A DNA stretch of 64,000 bases from Variovorax beijingensis (GTDB lineage: Bacteria > Pseudomonadota > Gammaproteobacteria > Burkholderiales > Burkholderiaceae_C): the NCBI RefSeq assembly GCF_003951285.1, contig NZ_RXFQ01000002.1, positions 1-64,000 of the forward strand, read 5' to 3'. The stretch's first letter is position 1; the number at the start of each line of letters is the position of its first letter. A program made the translations under genes and the position numbers. Shown in pieces: positions 18,277-26,575 of the stretch. Below the pieces are notes generated by a model that saw nothing but the letters and a program-made list of their open reading frames with translations, did not search any database and was not told the origin of the DNA.

Positions 18277-18459
18277 GGCTCCCGCGGAGCGTTCGACACG
18301 CCTGGCAAAAAGCGCGGCCGGCAAGCGCGCGCTCGCGACATCGACCTACACTGGCTTTGTCGCACCCTCCACCGAGGTCGAGACGGCCCTGATGACCTGG
18401 CTGGGCCATCCGGACCCGGCGGGCGCGGCGCTCCCAACTTCGCCTTCGATGAATCTTCC

Positions 18460-19164
18460 ATGACCGACCTGTCCCGCTTTCCCGTCACCCAGAAATGGCC
18501 CGCGCTTCACCCTGACCGGCTGCAGCTGTATTCGCTGCCCACGCCCAACGGCGTGAAGGTGTCGATCATGCTGGAGGAAACCGGCCTCGCCTACGAGCCG
18601 CACCTGGTGAGCTTCGAGACGCACGACCAGATGTCGCCGGAATTCCTCTCGCTCAATCCGAACAACAAGATCCCCGCGATCCTCGACCCCGACGGGCCCG
18701 GCGGCAAGCCGCTTGCGCTGTTCGAATCGGGCGCCATTCTTCTGTACCTGGCCGACAAGACCGGCCAGCTCATTCCGCAGGATGCGGCGGGCCGCTACGA
18801 AACCATCCAGTGGCTGATGTTCCAGATGGGCGGCATCGGCCCGATGTTCGGCCAGCTCGGCTTCTTCAACAAGTTTGCCGGCAAGGACTACGAGGACAAG
18901 CGCCCGCGCGACCGCTACGTGGCCGAATCGAAGCGGCTGCTTGGCGTGCTCGACAAGCACCTGGCCAACCGCGCATGGATCATGGGCGACGACTACACCA
19001 TCGCCGACATCGCCTCGTTCCCGTGGATCCGCAACCTGATCGGCTTCTACGAAGCGGGTGATCTGGTGGGCTTCAGCGAGTTCAAGAATGTGGCACGCGT
19101 GCTCGAGGCGTTCGTGGCCCGGCCGGCCGTCGTGAAGGGTTTGGGCATTCCCAAGCGCGTTTGA
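18460..19164 (+). CDS. Glutathione S-transferase family protein (YghU/YfcG type)
   Basis: 234 residues. An N-terminal thioredoxin-fold domain has LQLYSLPTPNGVKVSIMLEE followed by NPNNKIPAILDPDG and LFESGAILLYLADKTGQL (glutathione-binding ES motif). The C-terminal all-helical domain has QWLMFQMGGIGPMFGQLGFFNKFAG and GDDYTIADIASFPWI. This matches bacterial Nu-class GSTs (YfcG, YghU), which show disulfide reductase activity with glutathione. The Thr-Pro-Asn-Gly after the first strand supplies the expected catalytic Thr/Asn. It stands alone. A terminator-like hairpin follows about 80 bp downstream. Confidence 0.9.
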   Translation: MTDLSRFPVTQKWPALHPDRLQLYSLPTPNGVKVSIMLEETGLAYEPHLVSFETHDQMSPEFLSLNPNNKIPAILDPDGPGGKPLALFESGAILLYLADKTGQLIPQDAAGRYETIQWLMFQMGGIGPMFGQLGFFNKFAGKDYEDKRPRDRYVAESKRLLGVLDKHLANRAWIMGDDYTIADIASFPWIRNLIGFYEAGDLVGFSEFKNVARVLEAFVARPAVVKGLGIPKRV

Positions 19165-19242
19165 CCGGCCTTCGGGGTTGCACTGGCGCCCAGAACGAAA
19201 ACAAAGCTACTCACTTTTCGAATCGCGTGTCTTTTTCAGGCA

Positions 19243-19268
19243 CGCGCACGGGGTTCCCGCGCCTTTTT
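19243..19268 (+). terminator. Probable intrinsic terminator
   Basis: A GC hairpin (GCGC-A-CGGG, loop GTT, CCCG-CGC) is directly followed by CTTTTT. It lies 79 bp after the glutathione transferase stop and before the Fur-box promoter of the ECF sigma gene, so it would insulate the siderophore locus from upstream transcription. The stem has one unpaired A. Confidence 0.55.
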
Positions 19269-19302
19269 CGGCTTCGCCCAGGAGCGGTTGGGGTTACACT
19301 TC

Positions 19303-19321
19303 AATAAGAATAATTCTTATT
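19303..19321. promoter_or_regulatory. Fur-box-like palindrome upstream of ECF sigma gene
   Basis: A perfect 19-bp inverted repeat, AATAAGAAT-A-ATTCTTATT (9-1-9), lies 84 bp before the sigma factor ATG. It agrees with the classical Fur consensus at about 14 of 19 positions and is strikingly AT-rich in this GC-rich genome. It should make the sigma gene iron-repressed. Binding is inferred from sequence. Confidence 0.8.
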
Positions 19322-19404
19322 CAATCGCCCGAGCCACCCCGCGCCACGCGCCGGTGGCCGGCCCAGGGAAACCCACACGTTGATGCTTGCGAGAAGGCGA
19401 TCGA

Positions 19405-20022
19405 ATGCGCGACCTCGTCCAGGAACTGGTAGCTCACTATGCGGACTTGCGCCGGCAGCTGACGCGCGACCTGCGCGACCCGCACTACGCGGCGGACATC
19501 GCGCAATCCAGCTTCGAGCGCGTGTATGCGCACGCGCTCAAGATGAACAAGGACATCCGCATCGATGCGGCGCCGGACGGCACGCAAGGCTCCGGCGGCA
19601 TCGAATCGCCCCGCGCCCTGCTCTTTCGCGTGGCGCGCAACCTGTGCGTGGACGATGCGCGCCGCCGCAAGGTGGCACAGGACTGGATCGGCACGCATTT
19701 CAACTCGGGCTCGCGCCAGGTGGTGCCGTCCTGCGAATTCATCGCGTCCCAGCAGCAGGTGCTGGCACGCGTGGTCGAGACGCTCGAAACGCTGCCGCCC
19801 CGGCGGCGCGAAGTGTTCCTGCTGTTCCGGGCCTACGGACACACGCGCGCCGAAATCGCCCAGCAACTGAACATCACCGAGATGGCGGTCGCCAAGCACC
19901 TGCTGCGCGCCGCCATCGACTGCTCGCGCGTGTTCGCCCGGCTGCGTTCGGAACTGGTCGAGCAGCCGGTCGTCTCGATGCGCCCGGGCTTCGACGCAGC
20001 GTTCGCCGAAGACTTCGCCTGA
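19405..20022 (+). CDS. ECF (FecI-like) RNA polymerase sigma factor
   Basis: 205 residues. Sigma region 2 covers LTRDLRDPHYAADIAQSSFERVYAHA with RALLFRVARNLCVDDARRRK, and region 4 covers ETLPPRRREVFLLFRAYGHTRAEIAQQLNITEMAVAKHLLRAAIDC. These are FecI-type features. The ATG at 19405 has GAGAAGGCG seven bases upstream; a TTG six codons earlier is possible. The Fur-box palindrome upstream predicts expression in iron shortage. A short DUF4880-like gene follows after 15 bp. It marks the left border of the siderophore locus and may drive the sigma-dependent promoters described below, alone or with the second sigma factor at 57.2-57.7 kb. Confidence 0.88.
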   Translation: MRDLVQELVAHYADLRRQLTRDLRDPHYAADIAQSSFERVYAHALKMNKDIRIDAAPDGTQGSGGIESPRALLFRVARNLCVDDARRRKVAQDWIGTHFNSGSRQVVPSCEFIASQQQVLARVVETLETLPPRRREVFLLFRAYGHTRAEIAQQLNITEMAVAKHLLRAAIDCSRVFARLRSELVEQPVVSMRPGFDAAFAEDFA

Positions 20023-20037
20023 CCGGACGGCCGCACC

Positions 20038-20256
20038 GTGGCAAGCGTCCCGAACGAGAAGCTCATCGAGCGGGCCCTCGCGCTGATCGTGCAGGGCGAG
20101 ATCGCTGCTGCGCAAGACGCCGCCATGGCCGCCCGCCTGGCGCTCGCGCGGTGGCGCAGCCGGTCGGCGGAGCATGCGGCCGCAGCCCAGGAAGCGCGGC
20201 GGCGCTGGGACGCCCTCGGCGGCATCGCGGCGGAGCTGCGCGACCTGCAAAAGTAG
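20038..20256 (+). CDS. Mini FecR-N (DUF4880)-like protein B
   Basis: 72 residues with a GTG start at 20038, 15 bp after the sigma factor stop. The sequence RLALARWRSRSAEHAAAAQEARRRWDAL follows the DUF4880 pattern of FecR N-termini (aromatic/Leu, then WL-x-x-xP/A-x-H-x-x-A, then the W near the end). No transmembrane helix and no periplasmic domain follow; the protein ends with LRDLQK. FecR N-termini bind FecI-type sigma factors in the cytoplasm and can either restrain or activate them. Because the gene is coupled to the sigma gene, regulation of that sigma factor is the likely role. Similarity is modest, so the family call is tentative. Confidence 0.6.
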   Translation: MASVPNEKLIERALALIVQGEIAAAQDAAMAARLALARWRSRSAEHAAAAQEARRRWDALGGIAAELRDLQK

Positions 20257-20266
20257 CGGCCGGACT

Positions 20267-20503
20267 TCACTGCAGGCGCCCCTCTTCACGCAGCGCCTCC
20301 TGCATCGATGGCTTGATCAGCGCGGCCCCGGCCAGCGCCCACAGGGTGAGCACATCGTCCAGCGCGCAGATGTTCCCGGGGTCCACGCCGAGCCAGCGGA
20401 TGAGCTCTTCGGCGCGCTCCGGCGAGGGCGAGTCGTGCAGCGTGCAAAAGAGCGTCCACGCGGCGTCGAAGGCAGGATCGTCGGGCACACGGTCACGCAT
20501 CAT
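20267..20503 (-). CDS. Mini FecR-N (DUF4880)-like protein C
   Basis: 78 residues. The start ATG at 20503 overlaps the stop of the exporter gene as ATGA, so translation is coupled. The core ERAEELIRWLGVDP-GNICALDDVLTLWALAG is a clear match to the FecR N-terminal (DUF4880) pattern with the conserved WL, DP, AL and LW. It has no membrane segment. It converges on mini protein B with only ten bases between the two stops. As a cytoplasmic stand-alone FecR-N piece it may bind one of the two ECF sigma factors. Its position in the exporter operon suggests iron-dependent feedback. Confidence 0.65.
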   Translation of the reverse strand: MMRDRVPDDPAFDAAWTLFCTLHDSPSPERAEELIRWLGVDPGNICALDDVLTLWALAGAALIKPSMQEALREEGRLQ

Positions 20504-22191
20504 GCAGCCAGGCTTTCGAGCGGGACGTACGCCTTGTCTTCCTCGATCTTTCCGGCGCGCATCGTGACCACGCGGTCGGCCAGGTGGAAGTACCTGTCGT
20601 CGTGCGAGATCACCACCAGCAGATGCCCCTTGGCGCGCAGTTCGGGCAGGAGCTCCGTGTAGAACAGATGCCGGAAAGCCGGATCCTGGTCGGCGGCCCA
20701 TTCGTCGAACACCAGCACCGGGCGGCCTTCCAGGTACGCATGCACCAGCGCCAGCCGCTTGCGCTGCCCAGTCGAAAGATCGGTGGTGGTGAAGGCGCCG
20801 TCCTTCACGCTCACCTTGTGCGCGATTTCCAGGCGTTCCAGGTAAGGCAGCGCCGTCTGCGGCAGCGTGGCCGTGCCCGCGCCCTCTTCGCCGGCCGCCA
20901 GGTCCTCGAACAGGTAGAAGTCCGAGAACACCGTCGTGAACAGCTGCCTGTAGTCGTCGCGCCCTTCTGGCGTCACCACGCCGCCGTCGAGCAGCACTTC
21001 GCCGCCGTGCGGTGCATAGAGGCCGAGCAGCAGCTTGATCAGCGTCGTCTTGCCGGAGCCGTTGTCGCCCACGATGAACACCATCTCGCCGGGCCGGAGC
21101 AGCAGGTCGATCGGTCCGAGCGTGAAAGCCTCGCCGCCCTCGGGCGCATCGAAGCCGTAGCGCACGCCGCGCATGGCGATCTCGCGGTTCAGCATGACAC
21201 CGTTGGATGCGCGCTCCAGGTGCAGATGCGGCTCCGGCGTTGCAAAGCGCGCCGACAGGTCGGCGATGCGCCGGAATGCGATCTTGGCCCGGCCCACGCC
21301 CGGCAGAGCGCCCGCGATCTGGTCCACCGGCCCCTTCAGGAACAGCATCACCAGCACGAAGCCGCTCAGCACCGCGGGCTCGGTCGGCCGGAACGCGGCC
21401 CAGCCGAGGATCAGCGCGATCAGCAGGAAGAACAGCGCCGAGCCGAAGGCCGTTGCCATCACATAGGTGTTGATGGCGCGTCCGTTCACGGTGCGGATGT
21501 TGTCCACGATGCGCTCGATCTGCCCGCCGAACATCCGCGTGCGGCGGGCGCGGTGCATGCGGAATTCCTTCGCGCCTTCGCTGATCGCGCGGTAGGTCTT
21601 GTGCAGCTGCTCCTCGTATTCGCGCGCTTTCCAGAAACCCGCCTCGGCGCGCACCTGCGCGCGTGTCTGGATGGTCGCGCCGATCGCGAGCGCCACCACC
21701 AGCAGGCAGAACAGCGGCAGCGACAGGTAGGCGAGATACGCCAGGCAGCCCAGCGCAATCGCGAACGCGATGAGCGTGGACGACAGCACGAAGGCCACGT
21801 CGCTGATCATGTCCACGTCTTGCGACAGCACCGGCATCAGCCGGTGCGTGCGGTAGCGCTCCAGCGCGTCGATGGGCGCCGAGAGAATCTTCTGCGCGAG
21901 GCTCTTGCGCACCTGCGCCACGAGCCGCTGGCCGACGAAGTTGGTCGACACGTCCGAGGCCATGCGTCCCAGCAGCGCCACCGCGCACAGCCCGACGAAG
22001 GTCAGCAGCAGCCCGCCCGCCATGCCGCCCTCGCGGTTGAGCACCTGGTTGATGGTGCCCAGCAGCGCGACGGTGGCCGCACCCGCACTGATGCCCGTGA
22101 CCGCGGACAAGAGAATCCACGGAAGAAACGGCTTGAGCAGGCGCCCGAGTTCGGAGGTGCTGCCACGGGGGGTCGTGGTGGTCGGTGTCAT
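20500..22191 (-). CDS. Cyclic-peptide-type ABC exporter (PvdE/SyrD family)
   Basis: 563 residues joining a six-helix membrane domain to one ATP-binding domain, as in PvdE and SyrD. The Walker A motif is VGDNGSGKTTLIK near residue 375, the signature is LSTGQRKRLALVHAYLEGRP, and Walker B is VLVFDEWAADQDP with Asp-Glu. The membrane part has the family's EFRMHRARRTRMF segment after TYRAISEGAKE. PvdE moves pyoverdine precursor into the periplasm, and this protein probably exports the lipopeptide siderophore or its precursor. I chose the ATG at 22191, which has GGAAAGAG upstream; an ATG at 22254 is possible. It is divergent from fhuF-like gene with 132 bp between, which contains no clear Fur box. 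Confidence 0.9.
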   Translation of the reverse strand: MTPTTTTPRGSTSELGRLLKPFLPWILLSAVTGISAGAATVALLGTINQVLNREGGMAGGLLLTFVGLCAVALLGRMASDVSTNFVGQRLVAQVRKSLAQKILSAPIDALERYRTHRLMPVLSQDVDMISDVAFVLSSTLIAFAIALGCLAYLAYLSLPLFCLLVVALAIGATIQTRAQVRAEAGFWKAREYEEQLHKTYRAISEGAKEFRMHRARRTRMFGGQIERIVDNIRTVNGRAINTYVMATAFGSALFFLLIALILGWAAFRPTEPAVLSGFVLVMLFLKGPVDQIAGALPGVGRAKIAFRRIADLSARFATPEPHLHLERASNGVMLNREIAMRGVRYGFDAPEGGEAFTLGPIDLLLRPGEMVFIVGDNGSGKTTLIKLLLGLYAPHGGEVLLDGGVVTPEGRDDYRQLFTTVFSDFYLFEDLAAGEEGAGTATLPQTALPYLERLEIAHKVSVKDGAFTTTDLSTGQRKRLALVHAYLEGRPVLVFDEWAADQDPAFRHLFYTELLPELRAKGHLLVVISHDDRYFHLADRVVTMRAGKIEEDKAYVPLESLAA

Positions 22192-22323
22192 GCAAAGGCT
22201 CTTTCCGCCCACCCGGGGCAAAACGGCTTGAAAACGGCCATGCCCTGTCGACATCGCCCGGGCGGCTGCAGGCCGCTTACTGCATAGACGGTTGGGTCCG
22301 GGCAATGTTCATGCGATGCGCCG

Positions 22324-23169
22324 ATGAACACCGCCGCCGCCAAACCGTCTTCAAGGGATGCACTCCCCTCACCTCTTGCAGGCCGCCTCGTGATCGCGCT
22401 GCTGGAACCCCTGTTCCCGGGCGCACTGGCCGTGCATGCCGAGCGGCTGCAGTGCGCAGACGCGGTACCGGCCGGCGCGCTGCGCGTGGCGGACCTGGCG
22501 CATTCGCGCCCGCTCCTGGCCGACGTGCTGCACCTTCACGCGCGCGCGCGTGGCGCGGCCGGCGCGCGCGACCTGCGGCCGGTCGCCTCGGCGTGGAGCC
22601 TGGACTACCTCTCCGCACTGCTCCCCCCCGTGGTGGCCGCCGCCAGCGTGCTGCAGCATGTGTTTCCGGTTTCCGCGGAGCACATCTGGGTGCGGCTCGA
22701 CGACAAGGGCACGCCCTCGAGCTTTCATGTGCTGCACCTGGGCGATGCGCGCCGCGGCGCCGACGCTGCGCAGCGCTATGCGCCGCTGCTGTGGCAGCAC
22801 CTGCAACCGCTTTTCACTGCCCTGTGCAGCCTCACGCGGCTGGCGCCCAAGATCCTGTGGGGCAACACCGCGCGGCACCTCGAACCGATCTTCGACATGG
22901 CGCTGGCCGCGACCGGCGGTGCAGCCCACATCGCGCACGACCGCGACCGCCTCCTGCACCACCCCGCCTGGCCGGACGAGGCCCGGCCGGCCAACCCCCT
23001 GCACGCCCGCTGCCGCGAGGTGCGGCCGGTCGACGCCGGCCAGGGCCGGCCGGTCAAGCTGCACCGCCAGTGCTGTCTCTATTACCTGCTTCCGTGCGAG
23101 GACTACTGCGGCGCCTGCCCGCTCGCGCCGCAGCACCGCAAGAGCGCCGGCGAGATCCTGCAGCCGTGA
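22324..23169 (+). CDS. FhuF-type siderophore-iron reductase
   Basis: 281 residues. The C-terminus carries the FhuF [2Fe-2S] signature CC-x10-C-x2-C (CCLYYLLPCEDYCGAC) near residues 250-265. N-terminal segments WSLDYLSALLPPVVAAASVL and LWGNTARHLEPIFDM are also as in FhuF proteins. It should reduce ferric iron bound to the imported siderophore in the cytoplasm, releasing ferrous iron. No dedicated inner-membrane importer is visible in this window, so the ferric complex presumably uses one elsewhere. It is the first gene of the plus-strand block. A weak sigma-type promoter overlaps its end. Confidence 0.88.
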   Translation: MNTAAAKPSSRDALPSPLAGRLVIALLEPLFPGALAVHAERLQCADAVPAGALRVADLAHSRPLLADVLHLHARARGAAGARDLRPVASAWSLDYLSALLPPVVAAASVLQHVFPVSAEHIWVRLDDKGTPSSFHVLHLGDARRGADAAQRYAPLLWQHLQPLFTALCSLTRLAPKILWGNTARHLEPIFDMALAATGGAAHIAHDRDRLLHHPAWPDEARPANPLHARCREVRPVDAGQGRPVKLHRQCCLYYLLPCEDYCGACPLAPQHRKSAGEILQP

Positions 23170-23192
23170 ACAGATGGCGCGCTGCCACGTCT
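23160..23192 (+). promoter_or_regulatory. Weak candidate ECF promoter before formyltransferase gene
   Basis: The -10-like element CCACGTCT (23185-23192) matches AAACGTCT of the two stronger sites at six positions. It sits at the same 17-base distance from a GT pair (23166-23167). The upstream element CAGCCGT is degenerate. The stretch from GTGAACAGAT onward also resembles the MbtH promoter spacer. It is supporting evidence only, because the -35 part is weak. Confidence 0.35.
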
Positions 23193-23270
23193 TCTCCTGA
23201 AGGCCCCAGGCCTGCCTGCTCCCACACCCAAGCCAACTCCAACGCCGATCCATCCTTTCACGCCACACCC

Positions 23271-24116
23271 ATGTCCAAGGCAAAGCTCGTCTACATCCTG
23301 TCCTTGAGAAACGCGGCCGCCGACAAGGCCGGCCAGTACATCGACTTCAAGGGCACGCAGCGCTACATGGCGTCCCCGCTCGAATACCTGGCCAAGGCAC
23401 TGGACGAAAGCCCGCTGGGCGAGGCCTATTCGCTCGAAGGCGTCGTCTACGACGACGACGAAGGCTCGCCGCGGGACCGCGCGGCGCTGCAGGACTACGG
23501 CTTCTCCTGCCAGCCCGGCCGCCAGTGGATCTTTCCGGGCGACCTGAGGGCGCAGGGCAAGCTCGTCAACGGCATGCTCCACGCGGTGCCGTCCGAATAC
23601 CGGCGGCTTCCGCTCGATGCCAAAGAGCGGCCCGCCGCCAAGAGCGCCTTCGAGCGCCGCCTGCTGGACAAGCTGCTCACGCTGCAGGCCGACATCGTCG
23701 TGCTCGATGGCCTCCTGGTCATCCTGGACGAGCTCGTGCGCCCGGGTGCGCCGTTCCACCGCAGGATCGTCAACATCCATCCCGGCATCACGCGCATCGA
23801 GTCGCCCTACGAGCGCCGCGGCGCCCGCGCCACGCTCGATGCGCTGCACGGCGCCAGGGGCCGCAAGGTCGTGAACTGGCAGACGATGGAAAGCATCGCC
23901 GCCCCACCGCTGCTGAAGACCGGCGCCTCGCTGCACTACGTGGACAACGGCATCGACTCCGGCGAGGTCATCCACGACGTGCTCGGCACGCACATCGACC
24001 CCGGGGACTCGATCCTCGAATTGCGCTGGAACAACTTCAACCACAGCCTCTTTCCGGCACTCCACCAGGGCCTGGCCCTGCTCGCGAGCCACCGGTCCAC
24101 CGAAGGAACCCCATGA
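23271..24116 (+). CDS. N5-hydroxyornithine formyltransferase (PvdF-like)
   Basis: 281 residues, close to PvdF (275). It has the formyltransferase core with NIHPGITRIESPYERRG (the H-P-G loop of folate-dependent formyltransferases), LLDKLLTLQADIVVLDGLLVILDE, and the D-N-G-I-D-S-G segment (HYVDNGIDSGEVIHD) that supplies the catalytic Asp. PvdF transfers formyl from 10-formyltetrahydrofolate to N5-hydroxyornithine, making the pyoverdine hydroxamate precursor. It is placed with the monooxygenase two genes downstream. The start is the ATG at 23271. The stop overlaps the next start as ATGA, so coupled translation is expected. Confidence 0.88.
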   Translation: MSKAKLVYILSLRNAAADKAGQYIDFKGTQRYMASPLEYLAKALDESPLGEAYSLEGVVYDDDEGSPRDRAALQDYGFSCQPGRQWIFPGDLRAQGKLVNGMLHAVPSEYRRLPLDAKERPAAKSAFERRLLDKLLTLQADIVVLDGLLVILDELVRPGAPFHRRIVNIHPGITRIESPYERRGARATLDALHGARGRKVVNWQTMESIAAPPLLKTGASLHYVDNGIDSGEVIHDVLGTHIDPGDSILELRWNNFNHSLFPALHQGLALLASHRSTEGTP

Positions 24117-25153
24117 CTCTCACCTCCTACGCCGACGGCACGCCGCACGACATCACCCTGGACGGCGAGATGCTCGCCGTGCGCAGCCGCCAGGGCGAAA
24201 CGCGCTCGATCTGGAAGCTCGCGATCGGCGGGGCCGATGCCGCGCTCCAATGGGTCGACGGCAGTGCGGCCTCCACCCCTCACCTGCTCGCGGCCCTGGA
24301 AGCCGCCTTCGAGCACTGCCCTGCGCACAAGAGCCTCGCGGTGGCGGCGCCTGCGCTGGCCGAGGAGCTGACCCACACCGGCGTCCTGCTCGCGTCGCAG
24401 GGCGGCGGCGTGCGCGCCTTTCGCGACATGCTCTGGCAGCAGCCGCGCCTGTGGCTTCCCACCGTTCATGCCCCGATGGCGCAGCGCTATGCGCTCACCA
24501 ACGGCAAGGTGCATCCGCTGCGCTCGCCCAAGCCACGCGGCGTGCTCTACCAGCGCTTCATTCCATGGCTCGGCAAGACCTTCTCGTTTCGCAGCATCGA
24601 CTTCGAGCGCGACCTGGCCATCTTCAACCGCTGGATGAACGATCCCGACGTGGCCGAGATCTGGGACGAAGAAGGCGACCTGGACAAGCACCGCGCCTAC
24701 CTCTCGGGCATCGACCGCGACCCGCACATGTACTCGATGATCGCGAGCTTCGACGGCGAGCCCTTTGCCTACTTCGAGATGTACTGGGCCAAGGAAAGCC
24801 GCATCGCACCCTTCTACGACGTGCAGGACTACGACCGCGGCTGGCACGTGCTGGTCGGCGAGCCGTCGTTCCGCGGCAAGGCCTATGCCACCGCGTGGCT
24901 CACTTCCATCTCGCACTACATCTTCCTGTGCGACCCGCGCACCCAGCGCGCCGTGGGCGAGCCGCGCATCGACCACGTGCAGCAGATCCGCAACCTCGAC
25001 AAGTCGGGCTACGCCAAGGTGAAGGAGTTCGACCTGCCGCACAAGCGCGCACAGCTCGTGATGATGCTGCGCGAACGCTACTTCATCGACGGCCTCTGGC
25101 TGCCGCGCAGCGACGCGCCGGCGGCAACGGCCGCGCCCGCCAAGCCCGTTTAA
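24113..25153 (+). CDS. GNAT siderophore acyltransferase (AlcB/IucB-like)
   Basis: 346 residues. The C-terminal 190 residues are the GNAT domain of siderophore N-acyltransferases (IucB, AlcB, RhbD): FRSIDFERDLAIFNRWMNDPDVAEIWDEEG, MIASFDGEPFAYFEMYWAKESRIAPFY, and the acetyl-CoA region VLVGEPSFRGKAYATAWLTSISHYIFLCDPRT. The N-terminal half is variable. These enzymes acetylate or otherwise acylate N-hydroxylated diamines. The presence of both this and a formyltransferase beside only one hydroxyornithine adenylation domain is unusual. The start at 24113 overlaps the formyltransferase stop (ATGA) and has GAAGGAA before it. Confidence 0.85.
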   Translation: MTLTSYADGTPHDITLDGEMLAVRSRQGETRSIWKLAIGGADAALQWVDGSAASTPHLLAALEAAFEHCPAHKSLAVAAPALAEELTHTGVLLASQGGGVRAFRDMLWQQPRLWLPTVHAPMAQRYALTNGKVHPLRSPKPRGVLYQRFIPWLGKTFSFRSIDFERDLAIFNRWMNDPDVAEIWDEEGDLDKHRAYLSGIDRDPHMYSMIASFDGEPFAYFEMYWAKESRIAPFYDVQDYDRGWHVLVGEPSFRGKAYATAWLTSISHYIFLCDPRTQRAVGEPRIDHVQQIRNLDKSGYAKVKEFDLPHKRAQLVMMLRERYFIDGLWLPRSDAPAATAAPAKPV

Positions 25154-25196
25154 CCCGCCCAACCGCTCAACCGCTTCGCAGCAAAAGGAATCCGCC

Positions 25197-26540
25197 ATGG
25201 TCATCCACGACGTCATCGGCATCGGCTTCGGCCCCTCGAACATCGCGCTGGCGATCGCGCTCGACGAGAAGCGGCGCGACGGGCGCCGGCTCGACGCGAT
25301 GTTCATCGAGAAGCAGCCCGCCTTCGCCTGGCACAAGGACATGATGCTGGAGCATGCGCACATGCAGATCTCCTTCCTGAAGGACCTGGCCACGCTGCGC
25401 AACCCGACCAGCCGCTTCACCTTCATCAACTACCTGCACGAGAAAAAACGGCTGCAGGACTTCATCAACCTGAAGACCTTCTTCCCAAGCCGCCACGAGT
25501 TCAACGACTACCTGGCCTGGGCCGCCGCGCAGTTCGAGGATGCCTGCGTCTACGGCGAGGAAGTGTTCGAGGTGCTGCCCGAGGTCGAGGCCCACGAGGG
25601 CGACGTGACGCTGCTGCGCGTACGCTCGCGCGACCGCACGGGCCATGTGAGCGAGCGCCTCGCGCGCAACCTCGTGGTGAGCATCGGCGGCATGCCCAAC
25701 ATTCCGGACTGCTTCCGGGCGCTGCGCAGCGACCCGCGCGTGTTCCATTCGAGCACCTACCTGCAAGGCATCGCCGCGCAGGACGGCGCGCAGAAAATCG
25801 CGATCGTCGGCGCCGGCCAGAGCGCCGCGGAAATCTTCATGGACCTGCAGGGCCGCCCCCATGCGCCGCAGGTCGACCTCGTCATGCGGGCCCGCTCCAT
25901 CCGCCCTTCGGACGACAGCCCCTTCGTGAACGAGGTCTTCAACACCGAGTTCACCGACTACATGTACAGCCGGCCCGACGACGAGCGCGCCGCCCTGCTC
26001 GAGGAGTTCGGCCACACCAACTACGCGGTGGCCGACCTGGAACTGATCCAGCAGATCTTCAAGATGTTCTACCAGCAGAAGGTGCGCGGCGAAAACCGCA
26101 TGCGTTTCCTGCGCCGGCACGACATCCACGCCGCACACGCCACCGCCGACGGCATCCACCTGACCATGTGCGACCAGAACACCGGCCGCGAAAGCACCTC
26201 GCGCTACGACGCCGTGGTGCTGGCCACCGGCTACGCACGCGAGCAGCACAAGGAACTGCTGACGCCCCTCGCACCGTACCTGGATGGTTTCTCGGTGGAC
26301 CGCCACTACCGCGTGCGCAGCACCGGGGACTTCCGCCCCGCCATCTTCCTGCAGGGCGCCTGCGAGTCCTCGCACGGCCTGAGCGACACGCTGCTGTCGG
26401 TGACCTCCGTGCGCACGGGGGAGATCGGCAGCGCGTTGCTGAAGGCCATTCCGGCGATGCCAGGTACAGCGGGTGCGGCCAGCGCCGGCCGCAGCGAACG
26501 CCAGGCCGTCCGCATCCAGGCAGCCGCCGAGGCCCGGTGA
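25197..26540 (+). CDS. L-ornithine N5-monooxygenase (PvdA-like)
   Basis: 447 residues. The FAD-binding GxGxxN motif IGIGFGPSNIALAIAL lies at residues 7-22, the central NADPH motif IAIVGAGQSAAEIFMDL near residue 200, and the C-terminal ATGY motif VVLATGYARE near residue 340. HMQISFLKDLATLRNPTSRFTF is the N-hydroxylating monooxygenase substrate region. The enzyme hydroxylates the side-chain N of L-ornithine with NADPH, FAD and O2, giving the substrate for the acyl/formyltransferases and for the hydroxyornithine-activating domain of the synthetase. An AAAAGGA site precedes the ATG. It follows the acyltransferase gene by 43 bp, and the receptor gene follows after 162 bp. Confidence 0.93.
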   Translation: MVIHDVIGIGFGPSNIALAIALDEKRRDGRRLDAMFIEKQPAFAWHKDMMLEHAHMQISFLKDLATLRNPTSRFTFINYLHEKKRLQDFINLKTFFPSRHEFNDYLAWAAAQFEDACVYGEEVFEVLPEVEAHEGDVTLLRVRSRDRTGHVSERLARNLVVSIGGMPNIPDCFRALRSDPRVFHSSTYLQGIAAQDGAQKIAIVGAGQSAAEIFMDLQGRPHAPQVDLVMRARSIRPSDDSPFVNEVFNTEFTDYMYSRPDDERAALLEEFGHTNYAVADLELIQQIFKMFYQQKVRGENRMRFLRRHDIHAAHATADGIHLTMCDQNTGRESTSRYDAVVLATGYAREQHKELLTPLAPYLDGFSVDRHYRVRSTGDFRPAIFLQGACESSHGLSDTLLSVTSVRTGEIGSALLKAIPAMPGTAGAASAGRSERQAVRIQAAAEAR

Positions 26541-26575
26541 CGCGGGCGAGCGGGTACGTGCTGAAGCATTTGGTA

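Noticed and set aside
22192-22323. A CAGGG element on the minus strand in the exporter/FhuF divergent region
   Set aside because: No AAACGTCT-like element at 17 bases; only the first half matches, so it was not counted as a third promoter.
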